A stretch of 64,000 bases of DNA from Nonomuraea sp. NBC_00507 (GTDB taxonomy: Bacteria > Actinomycetota > Actinomycetes > Streptosporangiales > Streptosporangiaceae), in contig NZ_CP107853.1 of the NCBI RefSeq assembly GCF_036013525.1, positions 2,542,001-2,606,000 of the forward strand, given 5' to 3'. The stretch's first letter is position 1. Every line of letters begins with the position of its first letter. The notes beneath the pieces are model-generated. The model searched no databases and had not been told where the DNA came from. It saw only the letters and a list, made by a program, of their open reading frames with translations. This document shows positions 34,665-43,974 of the stretch, piece after piece. The translations under genes were made by a program, and so were the position numbers.

Positions 34665-35453
34665 ATGTCTGAACCGACGCTCGCCAGGACCTTTCCCAGC
34701 GTCGATCTCACCGACCAGGTGGCTCTGATCACCGGCGGCTCGGCCGGCCTGGGCAAGGCCATCGCGGTCGCCCTGGCCCACGCGGGCTGCACAGTCGTGG
34801 TCTGTGGCCGACGCCAGCAGGCCTGCGAGCGGACCGCGGCGGACATCACAGCCACCACCGGCCAACGCGCCCTCGGCATGGCCTGCGACGTCACCGACGA
34901 AGATGGCGTTCGCCACTTCTTCGACGCTGTCGTCACCCGCCATGGCCGCCTTGACATTCTGGTCACCAGTGCCGGCATCCAGGCACGCGGCGAAATCGAG
35001 GAACTCGACGTGACCACCCTGCGGCGCTGTCTGGAGGTCAACGTCGTCGGCATGTTCCTGACCTGCCAAGCAGCCGTACCAGTGATGCGCGCCGCCGGAT
35101 ACGGTCGCATCGTCACCCTTGCCAGTGCCCTCGGTCTCGTCGGCGCCGCCGGCCGCACCGGCTACGCTGCGAGCAAAGGAGCCGTCGTCCAGTTCACCCG
35201 GAGCCTCGCGGTCGAGCTCGCAGGCACCGGCATCTGCGTCAACGCCCTGGCTCCCGGCCCATTCCGCACCCCGCTCAACGACGGGGCCGACGACGATCCG
35301 CACGTGCGCGAATTCCTCGAGCACCAAGTGCCCATCCGCCGCTGGGCCGACCCGGCCGAACTCACCGCAGCGGCCCTCCTGCTGGCCAGCCCCGCCGCCT
35401 CCTACATCACCGGCGCCATCATGCCGGTCGACGGCGGCTGGACCGCTCACTGA
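34665..35453 (+). CDS. Short-chain dehydrogenase/reductase
   Basis: The 262-residue classical SDR has the cofactor motif TGGSAGLG, the catalytic Ser in [10 protein letters not shown] thirteen residues before the catalytic Tyr in YAASK, and the C-terminal [15 protein letters not shown]. The usual NNAG is TSAG here. Arg residues after the second strand (CGRRQQ) favour NADP(H). It lies 77 bases after the XRE-cupin gene on the same strand. The substrate is unknown but is perhaps shared with the neighbouring aminotransferase pathway. Confidence 0.9.
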   Translation: MSEPTLARTFPSVDLTDQVALITGGSAGLGKAIAVALAHAGCTVVVCGRRQQACERTAADITATTGQRALGMACDVTDEDGVRHFFDAVVTRHGRLDILVTSAGIQARGEIEELDVTTLRRCLEVNVVGMFLTCQAAVPVMRAAGYGRIVTLASALGLVGAAGRTGYAASKGAVVQFTRSLAVELAGTGICVNALAPGPFRTPLNDGADDDPHVREFLEHQVPIRRWADPAELTAAALLLASPAASYITGAIMPVDGGWTAH

Positions 35454-35918
35454 GCGTGGAGCTCTATTCGGGCGATGCCAGTGACTAGATGTCTCGGCTA
35501 TCTTGTCCAGGCGGTAGGAGGTCGGGCGGGCTCGGGCGTTCGGCCTGCTCGGCGACAAAGCCCAGTTGTCCGGCGCCGGCGCCGACTGGCCCGGCTACCA
35601 CGCACTGCTCGCCCAGGCCGTCGCCGTCGGCAGCGCCCCCGCCGATCGCCGCGTACCACTTCACCGTATGAGCCTCCTACGCCGGGCCGGCGATGGACTA
35701 CGACAACGGCACGGTCATCGTCCACGGCTATATAAAGAAATACGGCATCATGTACACCGCGCGGTGGGTTGGCGAGGGCGCACGCCGCGCGGAGGTATGT
35801 CGGGGGTATATCCGCACGCTGTTTTCCTGCCGTTTCCTTGTGCTGAGGCGGACGTCACTGCGACTCTTTCCCCGGTCTCGGACAAGAGGCCGTCATTCCC
35901 TCACAGGAAAGAGCCTCC
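35454..35918. other. Gap without a supported gene
   Basis: Short open stretches exist, including one reading MDYDNGTVIVHGYIKKYGIM at 35693, but none matches a family or has a clear start and end. An AT-rich patch (TATATAAAG) near 35730 could hold the promoter of the next gene. Confidence 0.35.
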
Positions 35919-36404
35919 ATGAAAAGCATGCGGGCGGTCGCAGTGCTCGCCGTCGCCGCCACAGCACTGTTCACCCATTCGGTGGCAGCCGGCGCCGCGT
36001 CCCTGGACCTTTCGAAGGCGACCATAACCGCCAAGGCCAAGGCGATCACCAAGAACACGATGGCCAGCTTCGACGAGTGGGCCCTCATGCGGAAGAACAA
36101 GAGCCAGACCTGGGTCGTCCAGTACAAGTTCAGCTGGACTACCGACGGTTGTGACTACAGCCCGGACAAGCCAGGGGGTTTCGATTTCAGAACCCCCTGC
36201 GCGCGTCACGACTTCGGTTATGCCAACACCAAGCACCTCGTCGGCTCCACCCAGTGGAAGAACACCTACAAGTTGCAGGTGGACAAGGCATTTCTTTTCG
36301 ACATGAACAACGTGTGCTACAAGGCCTCATCATCCGCGAAGAGGAAGACCTGCCTGACCCTCGCGGGAACATACTACAAAGCCGTCAGAGCGACCAATGC
36401 GTAA
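35919..36404 (+). CDS. Secreted phospholipase A2 (prokaryotic type)
   Basis: The 161-residue product has a signal peptide (about 1-27). The catalytic region DGCDYSPDKPG followed by CARHDFGY carries the His97-Asp98 dyad of the prokaryotic PLA2 family (PF09056), with Cys78 and Cys94 probably bridged and VCYK / KTCL supplying further cysteines. The length matches Streptomyces PLA2. It hydrolyses the sn-2 ester of phospholipids outside the cell. The site GGAAAGAG precedes the ATG. Confidence 0.9.
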   Translation: MKSMRAVAVLAVAATALFTHSVAAGAASLDLSKATITAKAKAITKNTMASFDEWALMRKNKSQTWVVQYKFSWTTDGCDYSPDKPGGFDFRTPCARHDFGYANTKHLVGSTQWKNTYKLQVDKAFLFDMNNVCYKASSSAKRKTCLTLAGTYYKAVRATNA

Positions 36405-36503
36405 TATCAGCCCCGCCTGTGCCGCCAACGGTCCTTCACCAAAAGCGAACGACAGTAGTACGTAAGCGCGGCGGATGCTGAACGGGACAGCCGGGTCAGC
36501 TCG

Positions 36504-36791
36504 TCAGGGCCGGTTGTTCTTGCCGTCCAACCACAGCGTGTCGGACTCGTCGCGATGGGAGCCCGAGCTGCCGACGTGCTTGGCGTCGATCTTCGGCCCC
36601 TTTTTGATCACATGCACCAACGCCATCGCGTGCCCACGCCCAAGGTCGTAGTCCTGCTTCAGCCAGTCGATGATCACTCCCGCTTTCACGGACGGGTCGT
36701 CAAAGCCGCGCTCCTTCGCCAGAGCGATGAACTCGCGTGGTGTCAGTCCGGTCTTGTCCTCGATGTTGTCGAGGTATGCCTGGAAGGACAT
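36504..36791 (-). CDS. DUF4287 protein
   Basis: The 95-residue product begins MSFQAYLDNIEDKTGLTPRE and contains GVIIDWLKQDYDLGRGHAMA, the pattern of DUF4287 proteins, a family without established function often found near HxlR/SRPBCC genes. ATG 36791 follows GGAGG. It is divergent from an HxlR regulator, its likely controller. Confidence 0.85.
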   Translation of the reverse strand: MSFQAYLDNIEDKTGLTPREFIALAKERGFDDPSVKAGVIIDWLKQDYDLGRGHAMALVHVIKKGPKIDAKHVGSSGSHRDESDTLWLDGKNNRP

Positions 36792-36965
36792 GGCTGCCTC
36801 CATTCTGCGGGGGATCCCGCCCCAGTAGCGTCCGATTCCGACGTCACCCGCCCCAGCAGCAAGGTTGTCCGCCACAGGGCCGACCGACGCCGCGGCCCTG
36901 TGCGCAGTAAGATTGTCTTTTGCAAGCGAACTTTGTCAACTGAAGCATGAGATAAGTTTTGCACC

Positions 36966-37613
36966 ATGGCGTCCCGGGAGTACGGACAATTCTGCGGCCT
37001 GGCCCGCGCGATGGAGATGGTCGGCGAACGGTGGACCATGCTGATCATCCGCAACCTGCTCACCGGGGCCCAGCGCTTCACGGACCTGCGCAAGGGCTTG
37101 CCGGCCATCCCGACCAACATCCTGTCGGCCCGCCTCAAACAGCTCGAAGAGGCAGGACTGGCCACCCGTCGCGCGCTGTCGCATCCCGAGCGCGCAGTCG
37201 TCTACGAGCTCACCGACTACGGGCGTGATCTCGAACCAGCGTTGATCGCGCTGGGCCGCTGGGGCGCGCGGACGCTGACCGAGCCTCGCCCCGGCGAGGT
37301 CGTCACCGCCGAGTCGATCGCCATGTCCTTCCGCACCACGTACCGGCCGGAAGCAGCCCTGGGAGTCACCGTCGGTTACGAGGTCCGCATGGGCGACTTC
37401 ACGCTCCGCCTGCAGATCACCGATGGGACACTCACGGTCGGCATCGGCCCGCACCCCGCACCCGACCTCATCATCGAACGGCTGACCGGCCATCCGATCC
37501 GCGAACTGATGAGTGGCAGCAAGACCCCGAACGACGTACTCCACGATGGCAGCGTGCGCGTGAAAGGCGATCCCGCGCTGCTCAGCAGGTTCGCCGGGAT
37601 GTTCCGCTTCTGA
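36966..37613 (+). CDS. HxlR-family regulator with SCP2-like domain
   Basis: The 215-residue product has an HxlR winged helix (about 5-95; FCGLARAMEMVGERWTMLII, GLPAIPTNILSARLKQLEEA) and a C-terminal sterol-carrier-like domain (about 120-210). It is a distant paralogue of the HxlR gene at 21311-22003. It is divergent from the DUF4287 gene across 174 bases containing the only AT-rich patch nearby. No strong Shine-Dalgarno is seen, so leaderless initiation is possible. Confidence 0.88.
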   Translation: MASREYGQFCGLARAMEMVGERWTMLIIRNLLTGAQRFTDLRKGLPAIPTNILSARLKQLEEAGLATRRALSHPERAVVYELTDYGRDLEPALIALGRWGARTLTEPRPGEVVTAESIAMSFRTTYRPEAALGVTVGYEVRMGDFTLRLQITDGTLTVGIGPHPAPDLIIERLTGHPIRELMSGSKTPNDVLHDGSVRVKGDPALLSRFAGMFRF

Positions 37614-37728
37614 TCAGCAGAGAGGCCATGCCTTTGTCGCGCTTACTGCGATGCATAGACTTGACGCAAGATCGCGGTAGGGGCCGTATGCCTGCGCAAC
37701 CCGTGACGGGTGGGCCAAAATGGCCCGC

Positions 37729-38484
37729 ATGACGACTATGCCCGAGAACCATGTCAAGACCGCACATTCGTCCGAATGCAACGCCTACGACATGATCGCC
37801 GAGGGGTACACGGCTGAGAACGAGACCAGCCTCCTGAACGCGTACTACGAGCGTCCCGCGATGTTGGAGCTCGCCGGGAACGTGACCGGCCGGCGCATCC
37901 TCGACGCCGGCTGCGGCTCAGGCCCCCTGTTCGCCGAGCTGCGCGATCGAGGCGCCATCGTCACCGGCATCGACGCGAGCGCCGGGATGCTGGAGATGGC
38001 CCGACAGCGGCTGGGCACCGACGCAGACCTGCGGGTCGCCGACCTGGCCGACCCGCTGCCCTTCCCCGACGACACCTTCGACGACGTCATCGCGTCGCTG
38101 GTGCTGCACTACCTGGAAGACTGGGGACCGACACTGGCCGAGCTTCGACGCGTGCTGAGGCCTGGCGGCCGACTCCTCGTCTCGGTCGAGCATCCTTTCT
38201 CCATCACCCTCTGGCAGCACATGGCCGGGAAAAAGCCCAAGTACTTCGAGACCCGTATCCGGATCGATGAATGGACCATGGGTGGGCAGACCGCCCAGAT
38301 GAGCTTCTGGGACCGGCCGCTGCACGCGATGACCGAGGCCTTCACCGCGGCTGGCTTTCGCATCAGCGTCATCAGCGAACCGCCGTTTGTGCCGGAAGCC
38401 CGCGAACTGTTCCCCGAGGAGTTCCGCGAGATCACCGGCACGAGGTTCCTCAGCTTCCTGTTCTTCGTTCTAGAAGCCGGCTAA
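37729..38484 (+). CDS. SAM-dependent class I methyltransferase
   Basis: The 251-residue product has motif I ILDAGCGSGPLFAEL, an acidic motif II in IDASAGMLEMAR, FDDVIASLVLHYLEDW and the post-motif RVLRPGGRLLVSVEHPF. It is the intact paralogue of the relic at 23213-23849. The substrate is not evident. The start is uncertain among ATGs at 37720, 37729 and 37738; none has a clear ribosome site. Confidence 0.88.
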   Translation: MTTMPENHVKTAHSSECNAYDMIAEGYTAENETSLLNAYYERPAMLELAGNVTGRRILDAGCGSGPLFAELRDRGAIVTGIDASAGMLEMARQRLGTDADLRVADLADPLPFPDDTFDDVIASLVLHYLEDWGPTLAELRRVLRPGGRLLVSVEHPFSITLWQHMAGKKPKYFETRIRIDEWTMGGQTAQMSFWDRPLHAMTEAFTAAGFRISVISEPPFVPEARELFPEEFREITGTRFLSFLFFVLEAG

Positions 38485-38613
38485 CGGCGCCTCGCCACGA
38501 TCGGCTGTGGTGACTCAGCGTTTCAGCGGGGGATCCCGCCAGCTTCAATCTCCCGGCAGGGTGGCTCGCAGATCGGTGAGCGAGATGAAGGCACTATCGG
38601 CGCCGAGTTGGTT

Positions 38614-38893
38614 GTGACCGCCAACCCGGACGGCACGACCACGCTCACCTGGTCGCTTGGATCGGTCGCCGGTGGCGCGAGCTCCGGTGTCCAGTTCACC
38701 GCCCGGCCCAGCCTGCTGTTCGTCGCCGGGAACGAGATCCCCGACTCCGCCACGGCCTCGTACGGGAACGGGAACGGCTGCGTCTACGAGCCGGTGACCG
38801 CGACGGCCTCCACCGGCATCACCGAGGTCGCCCCCACCCGTAACCCATGGCCACAGCTGTCCTGGCAGCTGCACGCCGACCGGCAGACCACCG
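38614..38893 (+). pseudogene. Duplicated fragment of the DUF11/metzincin-like gene
   Basis: 280 bases nearly identical to 31047-31326, keeping the reading frame (TANPDGTTTLTWSLGS to WQLHADRQTTA), with no start region or rest of the gene. The sequence diverges abruptly on both sides. Inactive relic. Confidence 0.9.
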
Positions 38894-39046
38894 CAAGGTT
38901 GCCTGTGTGGCCTTCTTGAATGGGCACCGTCGTTAGCATCATCGTCGTTATCGCGGGGATCATCGGCTCGCCTTCACCGTGAGCCGACACCCTCTCGAAC
39001 ATGGGCGGGCCGGCCCGGCGCCGCCGGACCGGCCCGGTTTCCGACC

Positions 39047-39421
39047 TCAGTACTGGTCGTAGTCGCTGTGACGGTCGTGACCGTACCGGTCTCTGTCTTC
39101 GTGCCTCTTGTGGTCACGGGAGAAGTGGCCCCGGTCGTGGTCACGGTCGAAGAGGTGGTGCCGGGCGAAGGCGCGCGACACCAGCTTCCACTTGCCGTCG
39201 ACCCACACGAAGAAGTGGTGGCCGTCGAACCGGAAGCGCTCGCCGTTGACGAAGAAGACCCGGTCGTGGTGCCGCTCGCCGTAGCTGATGGCGACGGAGT
39301 GGCTGTGGCCCCGGTGCTCGTACGTGGCCGCTGAGGCGGCTCCGCTCGCGCCGAGGGTGACGCCGCCCGTTACTGCCACAGTGGCGGTCACAGTCGCCAC
39401 ACGCCTAGTGATCTTGGACAT
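39047..39421 (-). CDS. Secreted His/Asp-rich protein
   Basis: The 124-residue product has a signal peptide (about 1-32, ending SAASA). The mature part is a small strand-rich domain (HDRVFFVNGERFRFDGHHFF, VDGKWKLVSR) followed by a tail of Arg/Asp/His repeats (DRDHDRGHF, HEDRDRYGHDRH). The His-rich tail suggests metal binding; this is inference. No family recognised. Confidence 0.7.
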   Translation of the reverse strand: MSKITRRVATVTATVAVTGGVTLGASGAASAATYEHRGHSHSVAISYGERHHDRVFFVNGERFRFDGHHFFVWVDGKWKLVSRAFARHHLFDRDHDRGHFSRDHKRHEDRDRYGHDRHSDYDQY

Positions 39422-39632
39422 CGTGGTGTGCCTCCTTAGATCCGCACGCCGCGCCGGCGGCTCCAGACGATCAGCGTGCTTCGTTGCGTGTATTGCGCCC
39501 GGTATTACGCGCCAGATGTCCCGTATAGCTTCAAATATCGGGCTATGTGACTTTTGTCATGAATATCAGAATTGTGAATCCTTTTTGGGGGTCTCGTTCG
39601 TAGCACCGCCGATCGAGAGGTCCCCGCGTCTG

Positions 39633-39732
39633 TCCCCGCCGTCGCGCTCAACCTGATCCGGCTGGACGCCTGATGGAACGGGCACCTCCTAGACCGGACC
39701 CGCACAAGTCACCTCGCCCGGCGGCTCAAGCC
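39633..39732 (+). pseudogene. Transposase C-terminal relic
   Basis: AVALNLIRLDA, a TGA, then WNGHLLDRTRTSHLARRL matches the typical end of an IS1182-like transposase, in which DAWWNG would be expected. The stop is thus a TGG-to-TGA change. Nothing else of the element remains. Confidence 0.65.
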
Positions 39733-40391
39733 TGATGTCTGGCCAAAGCTGCGGCCGAGCCGTCGATCAGCACTCCAACGCCATGCTCGAAGGCTTGTTC
39801 GCCGAGTGGACTTCCGCCCTCGCGGATCGCCGCGATCAAGGTGGCCGAGGTGCCGCCGTCAAGCAGCTCGGCCAGCGCCAGGAACTGGTCCGCCGGGGTC
39901 CGGGTGTCCTCCTGACGCTCAGCCTGCTCTTGGAGGACGAACCCGGTGACATAGCGGGAGATCGCCGCGATCGTGCGGAGCGCCAGCACCGGGGTGAACC
40001 CGCAGCCGACCATGGCGGTCAGCTCCTGATCGAACAGCCTGATCGCAGCGGGCCCCAACCGGGCGTTGGCGACCACGCGGGCCCCGTCGCGGTAGGCCAG
40101 CAGCACCCTGCGGTAGTTGCGGGCCCGGCGGGTGAGCCAGTCCTGCCAGGATTCGCCGGCGCGGGGTGGCCCCATCCCGCCGGCCAGCAGGATCGCGTCG
40201 GCCATCTGGTCGAGCAGCTCCTGCTTGTTGCGGAAGTGCCAGTAAAGGGCGGGTGACTTCACGCCCAGCTCCGCGGCGAGGCGTCGGGTGGTCAACCCGT
40301 CCAGGCCGACCTCGTCGAGCAGCTTCAGCGCGGCGCTGACCACCGTGTGCCGCGTCAGCCCTTGGCGCGGTGCCGGCGTCGTTTCGTCCAT
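39726..40391 (-). CDS. TetR-family repressor (TetR_C type)
   Basis: The 221-residue product has an N-terminal helix-turn-helix (about 14-60; LTTRRLAAELGVKSPALYWH) and a TetR_C-like ligand domain. It is divergent from a DUF998 membrane protein, with GATAAGG-type operators just upstream of its start. It probably represses both. Confidence 0.9.
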   Translation of the reverse strand: MDETTPAPRQGLTRHTVVSAALKLLDEVGLDGLTTRRLAAELGVKSPALYWHFRNKQELLDQMADAILLAGGMGPPRAGESWQDWLTRRARNYRRVLLAYRDGARVVANARLGPAAIRLFDQELTAMVGCGFTPVLALRTIAAISRYVTGFVLQEQAERQEDTRTPADQFLALAELLDGGTSATLIAAIREGGSPLGEQAFEHGVGVLIDGSAAALARHQA

Positions 40392-40419
40392 TGGTTGACA
40401 TTTTAGCGCCGCTGGGGCA

Positions 40420-40453
40420 CCTTATCAGCGATAAGGCATTAGCAGTGATAAGG
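40420..40453. promoter_or_regulatory. TetR operators
   Basis: CCTTATC-AGC-GATAAGG (40420-40436) is a perfect inverted repeat; a further GATAAGG lies at 40447-40453. They lie 29 bases upstream of the TetR start and 123 bases before the DUF998 gene. Confidence 0.65.
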
Positions 40454-40575
40454 AAATGGTGCGGGCAGCCGGCGCGACACTGCGGACGACAGCGCGAGCG
40501 CGCCCGAACACCACCGCGTGCCATACGGCGCCAATGATCGTTGGACCAACAGGCTCGGTTATAGACGGGAGAGAA

Positions 40576-41274
40576 ATGTCCAACCTGCCACAGCAGCAAC
40601 TGACCAGGGCTCTGCTGGCGTGCGGCATGTTAGCCGGGCCGCTGTTCCTCCTCGCGGTCATCGTTCAGGACTACACCCGCCCTGGCTTCGATCCCCGCGT
40701 GCACCCGCTCAGCATGCTGAGCCTGGGCGAGCTGGGGTGGATCCAAATCACCAACTTCGTGGCCACCGGACTGCTGAACGTCGCGTTCGCGGTCGGGCTA
40801 CGACGGGCTTTGCACCCTGGCCCGGGCGGGACCTGGGGGCCGTTGCTGATCGGCACCTACGGGATCGGCCTGGTCGGCGCCGGAGTCTTCGTCTCCGACC
40901 CGGCGTGGGGCTACCCGCCCGGGGCGCCGCAGGGCCTCCCTGAGGATCCAAGTTGGCACTACGTCCTGCACGGCACCGCCTTCATCGTGGTGATGGGCGG
41001 GCTGATCGCGGCGTGCTTCGTGTTCGCCCGCCGGTTCGCCGCACAGGGAGCGCGTGGGTGGGCTGCCTACTGCGCCGCCACGGGCGCGGCGCTCCCCATG
41101 CTCTACGCACTGGCGGCGGCACTGTCGGACCGCGGCGAGGATCCGCAACCCTTGAGCCTGCTACTGCGCGCCATGGCTTTCCTGGGCTGGGGATGGGCCT
41201 CGGTGCTCGCGGTGCGACTGCGCAGCACGCATGGCTCAGCTCGAAAGGACGCACACGCAGGCGCGAGCGCGTGA
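40576..41274 (+). CDS. DUF998 integral membrane protein
   Basis: The 232-residue product has about six membrane helices and the DUF998 hallmark YTRPGFDPRVHPLSMLSLGE followed by GWIQITNF. Function is not established. GGGAGAG precedes the ATG. Control by the divergent TetR is likely. Confidence 0.85.
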   Translation: MSNLPQQQLTRALLACGMLAGPLFLLAVIVQDYTRPGFDPRVHPLSMLSLGELGWIQITNFVATGLLNVAFAVGLRRALHPGPGGTWGPLLIGTYGIGLVGAGVFVSDPAWGYPPGAPQGLPEDPSWHYVLHGTAFIVVMGGLIAACFVFARRFAAQGARGWAAYCAATGAALPMLYALAAALSDRGEDPQPLSLLLRAMAFLGWGWASVLAVRLRSTHGSARKDAHAGASA

Positions 41275-41299
41275 ACTAGAACGACAGAACGAGATTTGG

Positions 41300-41333
41300 C
41301 CGGTAGGAGAAACCCCGGGCTCGAACGGCTGCG
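41300..41333. pseudogene. Short cupin-gene fragment
   Basis: About 30 bases around AGAAACCCC and CTCGAACGGCTGC repeat positions 24228-24258 of the cupin gene with two to three differences. Relic of a duplication. Confidence 0.5.
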
Positions 41334-41456
41334 CCTAGTCGGTTCGTGACTGTGCGACCTGCCTATGCCGCGCCACAATGACCAACCAGGTAGGCGTGTT
41401 GACCCGCGTTGATTACTTAATGTCGGCGTACTGATCGTGTGCGTGAGGTGAGCACG

Positions 41457-41520
41457 ACAGCCCCGGCCCTCGAGAAAATCCCCGCGATCATCCAGGGCTG
41501 CGCCCCCGAGCAGCGCGCCG
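41457..41520 (+). pseudogene. MarR-gene fragment
   Basis: The translation LEKIPAIIQGCAPEQRA corresponds to REKIGAIIQDYTPEQRA in the MarR gene at 16538-17029, and the bases are largely the same. Flanking sequence is unrelated. The rest of 41275-41677 shows no gene. Confidence 0.7.
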
Positions 41521-41677
41521 GTCCAGCAGACCGCACCGATGCGCCTGGAGTTGTGAGCCGACGTGGGCTGGAGATCCTGTCAAGATCGTGTACCGATCGG
41601 CACGGCTATCCTGCTGCCATGGAGGCCCCGGGATTCGTACGCTGGCGGCTGCTCAACCAGCAAGGGCAGCCGCAGCC

Positions 41678-42457
41678 GTGACCCTGCCCACGGACACCTG
41701 GCGAGGCAGCACCGTGCTGCGACCCGGCTGGCTCGCCTTCACCGGCTCGGCGGGCGCGACGGAGGCCCACGCACACGCCGCGGTGCAGGTCCTTCTCGTC
41801 ACCGCCGGACGGATCGAGCTGTCCGACGTCCACGGCACCCGCCGACCGGTCCACGCCGCGATCATCCCCACCCGCACCGTCCACTCCCTGTACGGCAACG
41901 CCGACGCCACCGCCACCATGCTCTACCTCGACCCGGACAGCGCGCCCGGCCGCCACGTGACGGCCAGGCTCTCCGGCCTCGCGCGTGAAGAGCTCGGCAC
42001 CTGGGTCGCCGCAGCCCGAGACCTGCTGCCCCCGGATGCGCACACGCGGGCACCATCAGCCCTCGTCGAGGGCTGGGAGCCAGTCGCCGCCCGACGTAAC
42101 CCGGGTTTGATGGCCGCGGTGGAAGCGCTCCCGCGGATGCTCCACGCCGCGGTCCGGCTCACCGACCTGGCCGCGGCCGTCGGGCTGTCGCCCAGCAGGC
42201 TGGGACATCTGTTCACCACCGAACTCGGCCTGTCCTTCCCCACGTACCTGCGCTGGGCGCGCCTGCGCCGGGTCATGGAGCTCGCACGCGACGGCGCCAA
42301 CCTCACCGAGGCCGCGCACGGCGCCGGGTTCTCCGACAGCTCCCACCTGACCCGGGCCTGCCACGAGATGTTCGGGCTGGCCCCCTCCCGGCTGATCCAG
42401 GCCGTGAGGTCAGCGGATCTGTCCAAGTCGCCGGGGGAGGCCTCCCGCGACGCTTGA
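41678..42457 (+). CDS. AraC-family transcriptional regulator
   Basis: The 259-residue product has an N-terminal cupin-like sensor (HAHAAVQVLLVTAGRIELSD, PTRTVHSLYG) and a C-terminal double helix-turn-helix (about 165-250; RLTDLAAAVGLSPSRLGHLF, GANLTEAAHGAGFSDSSHLT). GTG 41678 is chosen as start from the domain boundary; an in-frame ATG at 41588 is possible. It lies three bases before the fatty-acid hydroxylase-like gene and probably shares its transcript. Confidence 0.85.
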   Translation: MTLPTDTWRGSTVLRPGWLAFTGSAGATEAHAHAAVQVLLVTAGRIELSDVHGTRRPVHAAIIPTRTVHSLYGNADATATMLYLDPDSAPGRHVTARLSGLAREELGTWVAAARDLLPPDAHTRAPSALVEGWEPVAARRNPGLMAAVEALPRMLHAAVRLTDLAAAVGLSPSRLGHLFTTELGLSFPTYLRWARLRRVMELARDGANLTEAAHGAGFSDSSHLTRACHEMFGLAPSRLIQAVRSADLSKSPGEASRDA

Positions 42458-42460
42458 GGC

Positions 42461-43333
42461 ATGCATCGCACTGTGATCCGGTACGGCTATGCGCCGTTCA
42501 TGCTTGTCGTCGTCAACGGGACCGCCATCTGGCTGGCCGCCGCGGGCGCGTCCAAACTCTGGCTGCTGGGCCTGCTGCTGCTGGCGATAGCGTGCTCGTT
42601 CGCCGCCGAGCGCGCCCTGCCGTACGAGGACTCCTGGAACGAATCCCAGGCGGACGCCGGCCGTGACGCCATCCACAGCTTCGTCAACGAGAGCTTGATC
42701 CTGGTCAGCGTGGCGATCATCCCGCTGCTGGCCGCGTTCGTCCCGGCGGCCTCGATATGGCCCCACAGCTGGCCATTCGCCATCCAGGTCGTGCTGGCCG
42801 TCCTGGTGGCTGACATCGGGATCACGCTGACCCACTACGCTAGCCACAAGATCGGCGTGCTGTGGCGGTTTCATGCCGTCCATCACTCCGTCAAACGCTT
42901 CTACGGCCTCAACGGGCTGATGAAGCACCCGCTGCACCAGACGCTGGAGATGGCCGCCGGTGTCGCTCCGCTGCTGCTGATCGGCATGCCCGTCCAGGTC
43001 GCCTCCGCGCTCGCGCTGGCCGTGGCCGTACAACTCCTGCTGCAGCACTCCAACGCCGACTACCGGGTCGGACCGCTCAAGCGCGTGCTCGCGCTCAACG
43101 AGGGGCATCGCTTCCACCACCTGAAGTGGGCGGGCATCGGCGACGTCAATTTCGGGCTGTTCACCATGATCTGGGACCACGTGCTCGGCACCTACTCCTA
43201 CGACCCGGAGCGCCGCTTCACCTCCGAGGTGCTCGGGATGGCGGCCAAGCCCGACTATCCGAGCGCCTACCTGGCCCAGCTGACCGAGCCGTTCAAGCCG
43301 TCCGGCGCCTGCTCCGGGGAGAAGGCAGCGTGA
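42461..43333 (+). CDS. Fatty acid hydroxylase / sterol desaturase family protein
   Basis: The 290-residue product has about four to five membrane helices and the di-iron His motifs of the family: HYASH, HAVHH and HRFHH. It inserts oxygen into, or desaturates, a lipid substrate at the membrane; the specific lipid is unknown. It lies directly downstream of the AraC regulator. Confidence 0.9.
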   Translation: MHRTVIRYGYAPFMLVVVNGTAIWLAAAGASKLWLLGLLLLAIACSFAAERALPYEDSWNESQADAGRDAIHSFVNESLILVSVAIIPLLAAFVPAASIWPHSWPFAIQVVLAVLVADIGITLTHYASHKIGVLWRFHAVHHSVKRFYGLNGLMKHPLHQTLEMAAGVAPLLLIGMPVQVASALALAVAVQLLLQHSNADYRVGPLKRVLALNEGHRFHHLKWAGIGDVNFGLFTMIWDHVLGTYSYDPERRFTSEVLGMAAKPDYPSAYLAQLTEPFKPSGACSGEKAA

Positions 43334-43355
43334 CCACCGGCAGAGCAAGCGAGCC

Positions 43356-43823
43356 TTACAGGCCGGAGAGCACCAAAACGACGATCAAAATCAGCAGGAG
43401 CGCCAGCCAGCCGCCCGCGATCGCCAGTAGCGCGATCATGCAGCCCTTTCCGTTCCATGGCTGGGGGGCGGGGCCGAGGGCGCCTCGGGAGTAAGCCCAC
43501 ATGGGGGCGCGGTATTCGAGTTCGAGTGCCATCCCGGGCTGGAGCCAGACCGTCAGGTCCGCAGGACCGATCCGTGCGGGGAGGAAATAGGGCAGGTGGA
43601 CGTGAAGGTGGTACTGGCCGGGAGGAAGCGGGATCGTGTTGAGGCCCCATCGGCCCAGCATCTGGTGGCCATTAAGGATGATCTTGGGTGTGATCATACC
43701 CAGCATGAAGCTGAGCCAATGCCGCTTCACCTCGAGGACGAGATGCGCCTGCCCCCCGGCGGGAACGGGTTGCGGCGGCCGGCTCCATGGGGTGTGCGGC
43801 GCGGGCGGATGCATGGCGCTCAT
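43356..43823 (-). CDS. Membrane protein with C-terminal helix, unknown
   Basis: The 155-residue product has a Pro-rich N-terminus, a strand-rich soluble part (AHLVLEVKRHWLSFMLG, YHLHVHLPYFLPARIGPADL) and a C-terminal membrane helix (about 128-153), a tail-anchored layout. No signal peptide. Its end faces the hydroxylase gene with 22 bases between the stops. Confidence 0.7.
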   Translation of the reverse strand: MSAMHPPAPHTPWSRPPQPVPAGGQAHLVLEVKRHWLSFMLGMITPKIILNGHQMLGRWGLNTIPLPPGQYHLHVHLPYFLPARIGPADLTVWLQPGMALELEYRAPMWAYSRGALGPAPQPWNGKGCMIALLAIAGGWLALLLILIVVLVLSGL

Positions 43824-43974
43824 GCTATTGCCACCAGACCCTCACGATCTTCCGTCAAGCTGTCTGAAACAGGCGGCACAATGTGCGAATCCTCACATCG
43901 AGTAAGACTCGTGGGTGGGGGTTCGTGGGCCAGTGGTAGTCATGATCACACCAATGGCGATCGAAAGGATTTTC

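Noticed and set aside
39669..39671. In-frame TGA in the transposase relic as a selenocysteine codon
   Set aside because: The expected residue is Trp (DAWWNG) and the rest of the transposase is missing, so it is a nonsense change in a dead fragment.
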